From REEB95 sp035632055 (lineage in GTDB: Bacteria; Pseudomonadota; Alphaproteobacteria; ATCC43930; CGMCC-115725), in contig DASQHO010000005.1 of the NCBI GenBank assembly GCA_035632055.1, positions 1-64,000 on the forward strand: 64,000 bases of DNA, in the 5' to 3' direction. Positions 24,696 to 33,129 of this stretch are shown here, piece after piece. The notes below the pieces were generated by a model that was not told the origin of the DNA, did no database searches, and saw nothing but the letters and a program-made list of their open reading frames with translations. Made by a program: the position numbers and the translations under genes. Every line of letters begins with the position of its first letter. Position 1 is the first letter of the stretch.

Positions 24696-26810
24696 ATGTC
24701 GCCGCTGCGACGGATTGTCAGTGTCGGGCTTGGGCACGTCCGGGCGATACCGTTCGCGCGGCGTATCGTACTGCTGACGGTCCTGTTTCTGGTTGCGGTC
24801 TACGCCGGCAATGCACTCATCCTCGGACATTATTATGGCGTCCTCGCGGGGCGTGAGCGCGACGCGCGTAACGCCAAGGCCGAACTGCTCGCCGAACACG
24901 CCGGCCGCGCGCTCGCCGCCATCGATCTTTCGCTCGAGGCGATCGCCGGCGACGTGAAGCCGCATCTGCCGATGATCAAGCCCACCATCTTCACGCAGCT
25001 GTTGCTCGACAAATACCGCAAGGCCCTGCCGCAAGTGCGCTCTCTGCTCGTCGCCGACCAGGACGGCCGGTTGATGAACACCTCGCGGTCGTTTCCGCCG
25101 CCGGCAATCAACGTCGCCGATCGTCCGTATTTTTCCGAGCAGAAAAAATGGCTCGGCGTCGGCCTCTACCTCGATCGCATTGCGATGAATCGCATCGATC
25201 ACGAGTCCTTCTTCGCCATGAGCCGTCCAATCCTCGACGATGATGGCAATTTCCGCGGCATCGTCGCTTCGATCACCGATCCGGCCTATTTCGCGGCTTT
25301 CTACAATCCGCACGGCGAAGACAACGGCGAAGTCGCGTTGCTCGAGCGCAGTGACGGTGCGATCCTCGCGGGTACGGGATTGTCCGACCAGCAACTGATC
25401 GGCGATCAAGGCAACAGCAAGTTCGACGGCAAGGGTTCCGCTGTGGCCGGCCTCAGCAAGCAGGATTACTCGATCGTCAAGGTCCGCGGCTTCCCCGCCC
25501 GGATCATCCTCATCGGCAAGCCGGTCATCACCTCGTCGCAATTCCTCAGTTTCTGCGCGATGGATGCCGGCCTTCTGTTGGTCATGACGATGATCGCCTG
25601 GTGGCTGGCCAGTGCCGCCGCGCGCGAGGCCAGCGCGGTTGATCGCGAAGCCGGCGCGCGGCGTACCGCCGAGGCGCGATTGCTGAGTGCGTTTGAAAGC
25701 GCGCCGGCGGCGTTCGCGCTCTATGACAGCGAAGACCGACTGGTGCTGTCGAACGGTGTCTATCGGTCGTTCTTCGCGGCGATCAAGGATCTCATCGTCC
25801 CCGGCAAGACATTTCAGGAACTGAGCGAAGCTGCCGTCAGCCATCACGCCTTCGCCGACACGCATCCGGACGAGCGCGAGTTCCTGCGCTGGCGCATGGA
25901 TCAGCATCGTTTAGGCATCGGCGAGCCGGTGCTTCAGCTGTGTGATGGCCGTTGGATCCTGATGCGAGAACGGCGCACCAAGGAAGGCGATACCGTGCTG
26001 TTCTATTCGGATATCACGCCGCTGAAGGAGCGCGAAGAGCAGCTCGGCTTGGCGCGGCAGGAGGCGGAACAAGCCAATCAGGCCAAGACTGCGTTCTTGG
26101 CCAACATGAGCCACGAGTTGCGTACGCCGCTCAACGCCATTATCGGCTTCTCCGAGATGATCGAGCGCAAAGTCCTTGGGCCGATCTCCGAGAACTACCG
26201 TCAATACGGCGAAATCGTCCGCACCAGCGGCCAGCATCTTCTGTCGATCATCAACGACATTCTGGATATCGCCAAGCTGAACGCCGGCAAGACCGAACTC
26301 CATCTTGAACCGGTCGACGTCAATCTTACGATCGTCGAGGCGATCGCCATTATGTCGCGTAAGGCGGATAGCGCCGGGATTGCGATCATAACCGACCTTG
26401 CGCCGCGGTGTCCGACGATCGAGGCCGACCCAGTTCGTATCCGCCAAGTCATGCTCAACGTTCTGGCGAACGCGGTCAAGTTCACGCCCGTCGGCGGTCG
26501 TATCGACGTCGCCACCACGGTCGCGACCACTGAGCTGTGCATTACCGTCAAGGACAATGGTGTTGGCATGGCACCCGAGGACATCCCGCGGGCGCTGGAG
26601 CCGTTCACGCAAGTCGGCCGCGAGCGGACATTGGCGCAGGAGGGCACGGGTCTCGGCCTGCCGATCTCCAAGACGCTCGTCGAACTGCACGGCGGCCGGC
26701 TGGAGATCAGCAGCGCTCCCAAGAAGGGCACCACCGTGACGATCAACTTGCCAATTCGCCGCGCGGGCCAGACCGCAACCGATAAACCGATTTTGGACAT
26801 CGCCGTCTAA
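24696..26810 (+). CDS. Sensor histidine kinase with extracytoplasmic CACHE-like and PAS domains
   Basis: 704 aa. A first transmembrane helix at about 20-45 and a second at about 280-305 bracket a periplasmic double-CACHE-like domain (RSLLVADQDGRLMNTSRSFPP; FFAMSRPILDDDGNF). A PAS-like domain (about 325-445) precedes HisKA with H473 in NMSHELRTPLNAIIGFSEMI and an HATPase (NVLANAVKFTP; DNGVGMAPEDIPRAL; GTGLGLPISKTLVELHGG). HisKA resembles DivJ/PleC-type kinases. No receiver or partner regulator adjoins it. An ABC binding protein follows 23 bases later, so it might sense the same ligand class (inference). Confidence 0.93.
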   Translation: MSPLRRIVSVGLGHVRAIPFARRIVLLTVLFLVAVYAGNALILGHYYGVLAGRERDARNAKAELLAEHAGRALAAIDLSLEAIAGDVKPHLPMIKPTIFTQLLLDKYRKALPQVRSLLVADQDGRLMNTSRSFPPPAINVADRPYFSEQKKWLGVGLYLDRIAMNRIDHESFFAMSRPILDDDGNFRGIVASITDPAYFAAFYNPHGEDNGEVALLERSDGAILAGTGLSDQQLIGDQGNSKFDGKGSAVAGLSKQDYSIVKVRGFPARIILIGKPVITSSQFLSFCAMDAGLLLVMTMIAWWLASAAAREASAVDREAGARRTAEARLLSAFESAPAAFALYDSEDRLVLSNGVYRSFFAAIKDLIVPGKTFQELSEAAVSHHAFADTHPDEREFLRWRMDQHRLGIGEPVLQLCDGRWILMRERRTKEGDTVLFYSDITPLKEREEQLGLARQEAEQANQAKTAFLANMSHELRTPLNAIIGFSEMIERKVLGPISENYRQYGEIVRTSGQHLLSIINDILDIAKLNAGKTELHLEPVDVNLTIVEAIAIMSRKADSAGIAIITDLAPRCPTIEADPVRIRQVMLNVLANAVKFTPVGGRIDVATTVATTELCITVKDNGVGMAPEDIPRALEPFTQVGRERTLAQEGTGLGLPISKTLVELHGGRLEISSAPKKGTTVTINLPIRRAGQTATDKPILDIAV

Positions 26811-26833
26811 GCCTGGCGACAGGAGTGCATGCC

Positions 26834-28015
26834 ATGAAATGGAACATGCTTGGTATTCTCGTCGGCGTTGCCGCATTGGCCGGTCTTCCGGCTCATGCCG
26901 CCGATCCGATCCGCATCGGCGTCGACGGGCCGTTCACCGGCGGCTCGGCGCCGATGGGTATCGACATGCTGCGCGGCGTCGAGCTCGCCGCAGACGAGAT
27001 CAACAAGGCGGGTGGCATTCTCGGCCGTCCCCTTGTCCTGGTGAAGCGCGATGACCAGGCGAACAACGAACGCGGTGCACAGATTGCCAACGAGTTCACT
27101 GACAACCACCGGGTCGATGCCGCCGTCGGCTATATCAACACCGGCGTCGCGCTGGCGGCGATTCCGTATTTCGAAGAGGCGCATATCCCGGTCGTGCTTA
27201 GCGTCACCACCGGCAGCGTGCTCACGCGGCAGTTTGCGCCACCCGAATACGCCGAGAACTATGTTTTCCGCGTTTCCTGCAGCACCGCGCTCGAGGTCGA
27301 GAAGATCGCCGAGATCGTCAAGGCGCGCGGCTACCAGAAGATCTCGATCTTCGCCGACACCACTGCCTATGGGCAGGTTGGCCGCCACGATTTGATCCAG
27401 GCGCTGGCGGCGCAGGGCATCGCGCCGGTGTCGAACGAGAAATTCAACATCGGCGATACCGACATGACTGCCCAGTTAAGGCGCGCCCGCGAGGCTGGCG
27501 CCGATGTCGTGCTCACCTACGGCATCGGTCCTGAGCTTGCTGCGATCGCCAACGACCGCGCCAAGATCGGCTGGATGGCACCGATGATCGGCAGCTGGAC
27601 GCTGTCGATGTCGAATTTCATCGACGCCGCCGGCGTCAACGGCAATGGCACCGTTATGCCGCAGACCTTCATCGAACAGGGCGACACTCCGAAGCGCGCG
27701 GCGTTCATCCAAGCGTTCCATGCCGCTTACAAAGTCACCCGCATGGATTCGCCACCTTCGGCGGCGCAAGGTTACGATTCACTCTACCTGCTAGCGGCCG
27801 CGATCCGGCAGGCTGGCACGGTCGATGGGCCCAAGGTTCGCGCTGCACTCGACAACCTGCACGACAAGGTTGAGGGCATCGTGCAGATCTACAATCATCC
27901 ATTCAATCCAACGAACCACGAGGCCGTTGGCGCCAATGACGTCGTCTATGGCGTCGTCGACAATGGCCGCGTCGTCCGTCTGGTTATGACCACGCAGACC
28001 GCGGGCGTGAAGTAA
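26834..28015 (+). CDS. ABC transporter substrate-binding protein (LivK family)
   Basis: 393 aa from ATG 26834 with AGGAG 8 bases upstream. Signal peptide ends PAHA-ADP. The Peripla_BP_6 fold starts IRIGVDGPFTGGSAPMGIDM and has GRPLVLVKRDDQANNERGAQIANEF. It lies between a sensor kinase and an amidase with no permease or ATPase in the immediate surroundings, so it is an orphan binding protein that must use a transporter encoded elsewhere (for example one of the two Liv systems in this window) or serve the sensor kinase. Confidence 0.9.
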   Translation: MKWNMLGILVGVAALAGLPAHAADPIRIGVDGPFTGGSAPMGIDMLRGVELAADEINKAGGILGRPLVLVKRDDQANNERGAQIANEFTDNHRVDAAVGYINTGVALAAIPYFEEAHIPVVLSVTTGSVLTRQFAPPEYAENYVFRVSCSTALEVEKIAEIVKARGYQKISIFADTTAYGQVGRHDLIQALAAQGIAPVSNEKFNIGDTDMTAQLRRAREAGADVVLTYGIGPELAAIANDRAKIGWMAPMIGSWTLSMSNFIDAAGVNGNGTVMPQTFIEQGDTPKRAAFIQAFHAAYKVTRMDSPPSAAQGYDSLYLLAAAIRQAGTVDGPKVRAALDNLHDKVEGIVQIYNHPFNPTNHEAVGANDVVYGVVDNGRVVRLVMTTQTAGVK

Positions 28016-28128
28016 CCGCACCACAGGCAAATTCTCGGTCCGCGCGTAGGTATACGCCAAACCTTCGGCTTGCGTGGTAGAGCGCCGGGCGGGAATACTC
28101 CGGCACCGTAACCATCCAGGCGGCTGCC

Positions 28129-29394
28129 ATGCTCGGCGTTCGTGACATCCTGAAGCGCATTGCTGCCGGCGAGGCGACCGCCGAATCCGAAACGCGTGCC
28201 TGCCTCGACCGCATCGCCGAACGCGAAAGCGCGGTCGGCGCCTGGGCCTTTCTGGATCCCGAGCGCGCCGTGGCCGAGGCGCGCCGCCGCGACCAAAGCC
28301 ACGCCAAGGGTCCGCTGCACGGCGTCGCCGTCGGCATCAAGGACATCTTCGATACCGCCGACATGCCGACGTCCTACGGCTCGCCGATTTACGCCGGCCA
28401 TCGGCCGGCGGCCGACGCGGCCTGCGTCGCGCTATTGCGTGCCAGTGGCGCAGTCGCGCTCGGCAAGACCGTCACCACCGAATTCGCCATGACGCATCCG
28501 GGGCAGACCCGCAATCCGCACAATCCGGCGCACACGCCCGGCGGATCGTCGTCGGGTTCGGCCGCGGCGGTGGCCGCCGGCATGGTGCCGGTGGCGCTCG
28601 GCACCCAAACACTCGGCTCGGTGATCCGGCCGGCGGCCTTCTGCGGCATCGTCGGCTTCAAACCGAGCTATGGTGCGATCAACCGCGCTGGTCTCAAATA
28701 TGCGTCGGAATCGGCCGACACGATCGGCATCTTCGTTCGTGCCGTGGCCGACATTCCGCCGGTGCTCGCGGCTTTCACCGGCGCGCCGATGAATTCGTAC
28801 GACAAGACGCTCGACAAGGCGCCGCGTATCGGCTTGGTCCGTGGCGTCGAATGGGACAAGGCGGCGCCGGCCGCACAAGAAGCGTTCGAGGACGCGGCGC
28901 GGCGGCTGGCAAAGGCGGGCGCCAGCCTGCGCGACGTCACCGTCGATCCGGCGCTGAAGACTGCGCACGACCGCTCGCGGATTGTCACCGGTTATGAATT
29001 GGCGCGTGCGTACGCTTACGAGTGGTTCAACCATCGCGACCGGCTCAGCCCGGCCTTCGCGCGCAACGTTGCCGACGGCATGGCGATCGCCTTTGCGGAC
29101 TACAACAGCGCGCGGGGCGTCTTCGACGTAGCGCGCCGCGCCGCTGCCGAAGCGTTCGGCGACTGTGATTTCTGGCTGACGCTGCCGGCACCGGGTGAGG
29201 CGCCGAAGGGAATTGAGGCGACCGGCGATCCTGTGTTCAACCGGCTATGGACGCTGCTGCACGTGCCATGTCTAACGGTGCCGTGCGGCAAAGGGCCTGC
29301 GGGCCTGCCGCTCGGCGTGCAACTCATTGGGCCGCCACGCGGTGCAGCGCGGCTGCTCGCTGCCGGACGCTGGGTCGAAGTGGCGCTCGCCTAG
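28129..29394 (+). CDS. Amidase signature-family hydrolase
   Basis: 421 aa. The Ser-cisSer-Lys triad is visible: K71 in VGIKDIFDT, Ser in GGSSSGSAAAVAAG (about 141-142) and the nucleophile S164 in TQTLGSVIRPA. The family hydrolyses amides, allophanate or amide side groups. Shorter than typical amidases (450-500 aa), and the C-terminus ends soon after LPLGVQLIGP. The gene follows an ABC binding protein by 113 bases; uptake and hydrolysis of an amide is a reasonable link but inferred. Its last 4 bases overlap the convergent MetE-like gene. Confidence 0.9.
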   Translation: MLGVRDILKRIAAGEATAESETRACLDRIAERESAVGAWAFLDPERAVAEARRRDQSHAKGPLHGVAVGIKDIFDTADMPTSYGSPIYAGHRPAADAACVALLRASGAVALGKTVTTEFAMTHPGQTRNPHNPAHTPGGSSSGSAAAVAAGMVPVALGTQTLGSVIRPAAFCGIVGFKPSYGAINRAGLKYASESADTIGIFVRAVADIPPVLAAFTGAPMNSYDKTLDKAPRIGLVRGVEWDKAAPAAQEAFEDAARRLAKAGASLRDVTVDPALKTAHDRSRIVTGYELARAYAYEWFNHRDRLSPAFARNVADGMAIAFADYNSARGVFDVARRAAAEAFGDCDFWLTLPAPGEAPKGIEATGDPVFNRLWTLLHVPCLTVPCGKGPAGLPLGVQLIGPPRGAARLLAAGRWVEVALA

Positions 29395-30611
29395 CGGCGG
29401 CCGCCGGCGCGGCTCCGAGGCGCTGGGCGCGTGCGACGGGCTTTCGGCCGGCCGCGCCACAAGGCCTTGCTGGCGATCCGCGCGCCCGCGGCCAACGCCT
29501 CGAGCTTTGCCCACATGATTTCCGGATGGACACGGCGATAGAACGGCCCTTGCGCAAAGCCGCAATCGGTGCCGGCAATCACCTGCTCGCGGCCGACCAA
29601 ATTGGCCAAGCGAACGATACGTTCCGCGACGAGCTCGGGATGTTCGACGACGTTTGTGGCGTGGCTGATGACGCCGCTGATCAAGATCTTATCCTTGAGG
29701 TCGACGTCGCGCCACACCTGCCACTCATGTTCGTGGCGCGGATTGGCACCTTCGATGACGAACGCACCGACGTGTGCCTTGAGCAGAGTCCTGACAATCG
29801 CCTTGAGTGGCACGTCGCTCACATGCGGTCCGGGCCAACTTCCCCAGCAGACGTGGTAGCGCACGCGCGCCGGATCGATGCCCTTAAGCGCGTGATTCAT
29901 GGTATCGATCTGGCGCTCGAGCCAGCGGTGATAGTCGTGGAAGGTCTTGGGCGGCACCATGCGATCGTAAGTAACAGCGGCGCGCGCATCGTCGAGCTGT
30001 AGCAAAAAGCCGGCATCGACGATGGTACGGTATTCCGTGCGCATTGCCTCGGCCACGGCAGTCTGCAGCTCGTCGTCGTTCTTGTAGAATTCGTTTTTCT
30101 TGTCGGGCACCACACTTGACGGCGCCGCGACTGGAAGGAAGCCCTCGACGATGTCGGCTCCTGCGACCGCGGCCTTGAAGTCGTTAATGTCGCGTTGCAG
30201 CGCCGCTTGGCCGGTGTAGCGGATCGGTCCGACGACGACGGAATCAGTCGTGGTCGCGCCTTTGTCCTTGCTGTCCATCTCGGCATAGAAACCCTGGAAG
30301 CGTTCGCGATCGGCGCCGCGCATCCAAGGATTGCCACCCGTGAACGGCCGGCGTTCGAAGCCGGAAAGCCGATCGAGCGCGTATTGTGACCAGCTGATTG
30401 CCTTGCCAAACTCGCCGTCGCTCACCACGTCGACGCCCGCATCCACCTGCTGTCGCACGACCTCGGCCACCGTTTCCTTCAGGCACGCGGCATAAGCGCG
30501 CTCGTCGTAGGGCCGGCCATCCTGTTTGGCGCGCAGGAATTCGAGCAACCGAGGCGGCCGGATGAGGCTGCCGACATGGGTGGTGAGGATGCGATCGGTG
30601 CTGCGGTTCAC
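29391..30611 (-). CDS. Cobalamin-independent methionine synthase C-terminal domain-like protein
   Basis: 406 aa from GTG 30611 (AGGAG 6 bases upstream). TTHVGSLIRPPRLL at the N-terminus and VDVVSDGEFGK, FLLQLDDA, HVCWGSW, GTDCGFAQGP along the chain match the MetE C-terminal barrel, as in the YxjG/epoxyalkane:CoM transferase-like group of about 370-400 aa. The Asp/Cys/His zinc-site elements are recognisable (HVCWG; GTDCGF). Such stand-alone proteins lack the folate-binding N-terminal half of MetE and act on diverse thiol/alkyl substrates; the reaction here is unknown. The C-terminal 30 residues are Arg/Pro/Ala-rich. Confidence 0.82.
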   Translation of the reverse strand: MNRSTDRILTTHVGSLIRPPRLLEFLRAKQDGRPYDERAYAACLKETVAEVVRQQVDAGVDVVSDGEFGKAISWSQYALDRLSGFERRPFTGGNPWMRGADRERFQGFYAEMDSKDKGATTTDSVVVGPIRYTGQAALQRDINDFKAAVAGADIVEGFLPVAAPSSVVPDKKNEFYKNDDELQTAVAEAMRTEYRTIVDAGFLLQLDDARAAVTYDRMVPPKTFHDYHRWLERQIDTMNHALKGIDPARVRYHVCWGSWPGPHVSDVPLKAIVRTLLKAHVGAFVIEGANPRHEHEWQVWRDVDLKDKILISGVISHATNVVEHPELVAERIVRLANLVGREQVIAGTDCGFAQGPFYRRVHPEIMWAKLEALAAGARIASKALWRGRPKARRTRPAPRSRAGGRR

Positions 30612-30732
30612 ACGGAACTCCTGACGACGCGCGGTTGTTCGGCCCTGCGCGCGCGGCGTTCTTTGTGCTAGGGATTCAAGCCTACGGCAAGTCCGTCATG
30701 CTGTTACGCCGACGGCGAGTGGGAGGCGGCCC

Positions 30733-31734
30733 ATGCATCGCATTGCGGTTCTTCTGATCGTCGGATTGTTGGTTGCCACCGGCACGGCGCACGCTGAGCC
30801 GCTCAAGCTGCGCATTGGCTGGGTGGTGGTGCCGGCCTCGCTTGAGCCGATTTATTTCGCCAAGCCTGGCATCGCACTCCACAACGGCAAATCTTACGAG
30901 CTCGAGCCGATCCATTTCGCCGGCACGACACAGCAGCTGCAGGCCTTGGGCACCGGCGACCTCGATTTGGCGAATCTTGCCTATTCCGCTGTCGGCGTCG
31001 CAATCCAGAACGCCGGCATGCACGACCTTCGGATCATCTTCGACGGCGTGCAGGACGGTGCGCACGGCTATTACAGCAACGAATTCATGGTGCTGAAGGA
31101 CAGCCCAATCCACAAGATCGAAGACCTCAAGGGCAAGGTACTGGCCACCAATGCCATCGGCACCGCCGTCGACATCGGCATGAAGGCAATCGCATTGCGC
31201 CACGGCCTTGAGGATCGGCGCGATTTCTCGGTCATCGAAGTCAGCTTTCCCAATATGAAATCGGTGCTGCTATCGCGCAAAGCCGATCTCGGCACTTTCG
31301 TGCCGCCGTTCGCCTACGATCCCGAATTGCGCAGTCAGGCGCGGACGCTATTCACAATGAATGATGCGATGGGCGTGACGCAGCTGACCATGCTGACCGC
31401 GCGTGAGGGCTTCATCAAGGAGCATCGGGCCCAGATTGTCGATTTCATGGAAGACGCGATCCGCGCCATCCGCTGGTACACCGATCCCAAGAACCATGAC
31501 GAGGCGGTCCATATCGTCGCCGATTTCATGAAGCGGCCGCCAGCCCTGTTTCAGCAGTGGCTGTTCACGAAGGGCGACGATTATCGCGACCGCAACGGCA
31601 TACCTGACCTCGTCGCCTTGCAGCGCAATCTCGACACCGAGCAGCGGCTCGGCCTGTTGAAGGAAAAGATCGACGTCCGCAAATATGCCGATCTCAGCTT
31701 GGTGAAAGAGGCCGGCCAGCGCGTCGGCCCGTAG
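30733..31734 (+). CDS. ABC transporter substrate-binding protein (SsuA/NMT1 family)
   Basis: 333 aa with GGGAGGCGGCCC before the ATG. Signal peptide ends AHAEP. The NMT1/SsuA fold begins LKLRIGWVVVPASLEPIYFAKPG and has the conserved IEDLKGKVLATNAIGTAVD. Clearly paralogous to the protein encoded at 34924-35931 over the whole length (shared YFxEP/HDLRIIFD, NAIG, VE-FPNMKS, DPKNHDEAV). No permease or ATPase gene adjoins it. The group binds sulfonates, pyrimidine precursors or aromatic acids; ligand unknown. Confidence 0.88.
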   Translation: MHRIAVLLIVGLLVATGTAHAEPLKLRIGWVVVPASLEPIYFAKPGIALHNGKSYELEPIHFAGTTQQLQALGTGDLDLANLAYSAVGVAIQNAGMHDLRIIFDGVQDGAHGYYSNEFMVLKDSPIHKIEDLKGKVLATNAIGTAVDIGMKAIALRHGLEDRRDFSVIEVSFPNMKSVLLSRKADLGTFVPPFAYDPELRSQARTLFTMNDAMGVTQLTMLTAREGFIKEHRAQIVDFMEDAIRAIRWYTDPKNHDEAVHIVADFMKRPPALFQQWLFTKGDDYRDRNGIPDLVALQRNLDTEQRLGLLKEKIDVRKYADLSLVKEAGQRVGP

Positions 31735-31743
31735 TGCGTCGCG

Positions 31744-33129
31744 TCAGGCGAGTAGTGGTGGCGCACCGAGAATATCACGCGCCGTGCCGAGAACGTGTTC
31801 GGCAGCCAGCGCTGCGGCCAATAGTGATTCCTCGTGTCGCGGCCGAGCGATGAACTGGAGCCCGACGGGCATGCGTAGCGCATCGAACCCGATCGGCAAA
31901 GAGATGCCGCACAGACCGAGGTAGTTGGCCGGCACGGTATTGCGCGTAAGCGCGCGGTTGGCATCCCAGTGGCTGGCGGTGTCATGGATCGTCGATAGCA
32001 GCGGCGGCGTCACCGTAAGAGTCGGCGATGCGACGACGTCGACTCCGGCCAGGGTCGCGGTCACCGAACCGGCAAGGGACGCCAGCCGCGCCAGACGGTC
32101 GCGGTAGCGCTCCTCCGGTATTGTCGCCGCACGTGCGATCACCGGCGCGTTAATCGGGTCGAGCGTCGCGATCCAATCGGGTAATTCGCGGTCGAGGAAG
32201 TGGCGCAGCTCGATTGCCGACACGCCGCCCTCGCAGAAAACCCCAAAAGCGGCGGCGAATTCGGGCACGGGCTTGGATATCAGCTTCGCACCGGCCTGTG
32301 CCAGACGATCGAGGGCGGCGTTTGCGGCTTCGGCGATGCCGGGTGCGCAATCGCGCCACATCGCATCGTCGATGCCGATGCGCAGACTGGCGAGGTCTGC
32401 GGCTGCGATCGGCTGGACGCTGCCGGGATCGATGGCCTCGAAGGCAATTGCGACATCGGCGGCGCTGCGCGCCAGCACGCCGGGCGTATCGAACGTATGG
32501 CTCAAGGGCACGATGCCATCCGCCGACCAGCGGCCGGCGGTTATCTTGAGACCGACCGTGCCGGTGGCGCTGGCCGGAATACGTACCGAGCCGGCGGTGT
32601 CGGTGCCGAGCGCGATCAGGGCCGAGCCTTCGAGCAACGCCACGCCGGCGCCGCTCGACGAGCCGCCGGGCGATCGTTCCTGTGCGGTGGCCCAGGGGTT
32701 GCGCGGGCACGGCCAATGCGCATTGACGCCGGTGCCGCCGAAGGCGAATTCGACCATGTGGGTCTTGCCGACGAAGACCGAGTTCTGACGGCGGAGCGCG
32801 GCGATGACCGGCCCGTCCTTTTCCCACTTCGCCGACAGGCGGCGCGGGCTGCCGGCGTAGGTCGCCATGCCGGATACCGCGAACAGATCCTTAGGCGCGA
32901 CCGGTATGCCATGGAGGGGGCCAAGGCGGCGGCCTTGCGCCAGCACCGCGTCGGCGTGCCGCGCCATCTCACGCGCGATTTCCGGCGCCCATTGCGAATA
33001 GGCGTGGAGCTTGGTGTCGGACCTCGCGTGGTTGGCGATGGCCGCTTCGGCTAGATCACGCGCCGACAGGCGGCGCTCGTCGAACGCCCGACCGATTTCC
33101 GAAAGCGTGAGGTCGGTTGGCGCCGTCAC
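31744..33129 (-). CDS. Amidase signature-family hydrolase, second copy
   Basis: 461 aa from GTG 33129, which overlaps the stop of the ThDP enzyme (GTGA); an open frame continues upstream to 33399 but is a shadow of that gene. Triad: K80 in PVAPKDLFAVSG, Ser in SPGGSSSGAGVA (about 157-158), nucleophile S181 in TDTAGSVRIPAS. Near full length for the family and distinct from the amidase at 28129. Co-transcribed with the ThDP enzyme and probably the SsuA-like binding protein upstream (34924), suggesting a shared catabolic role. Confidence 0.92.
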   Translation of the reverse strand: MTAPTDLTLSEIGRAFDERRLSARDLAEAAIANHARSDTKLHAYSQWAPEIAREMARHADAVLAQGRRLGPLHGIPVAPKDLFAVSGMATYAGSPRRLSAKWEKDGPVIAALRRQNSVFVGKTHMVEFAFGGTGVNAHWPCPRNPWATAQERSPGGSSSGAGVALLEGSALIALGTDTAGSVRIPASATGTVGLKITAGRWSADGIVPLSHTFDTPGVLARSAADVAIAFEAIDPGSVQPIAAADLASLRIGIDDAMWRDCAPGIAEAANAALDRLAQAGAKLISKPVPEFAAAFGVFCEGGVSAIELRHFLDRELPDWIATLDPINAPVIARAATIPEERYRDRLARLASLAGSVTATLAGVDVVASPTLTVTPPLLSTIHDTASHWDANRALTRNTVPANYLGLCGISLPIGFDALRMPVGLQFIARPRHEESLLAAALAAEHVLGTARDILGAPPLLA

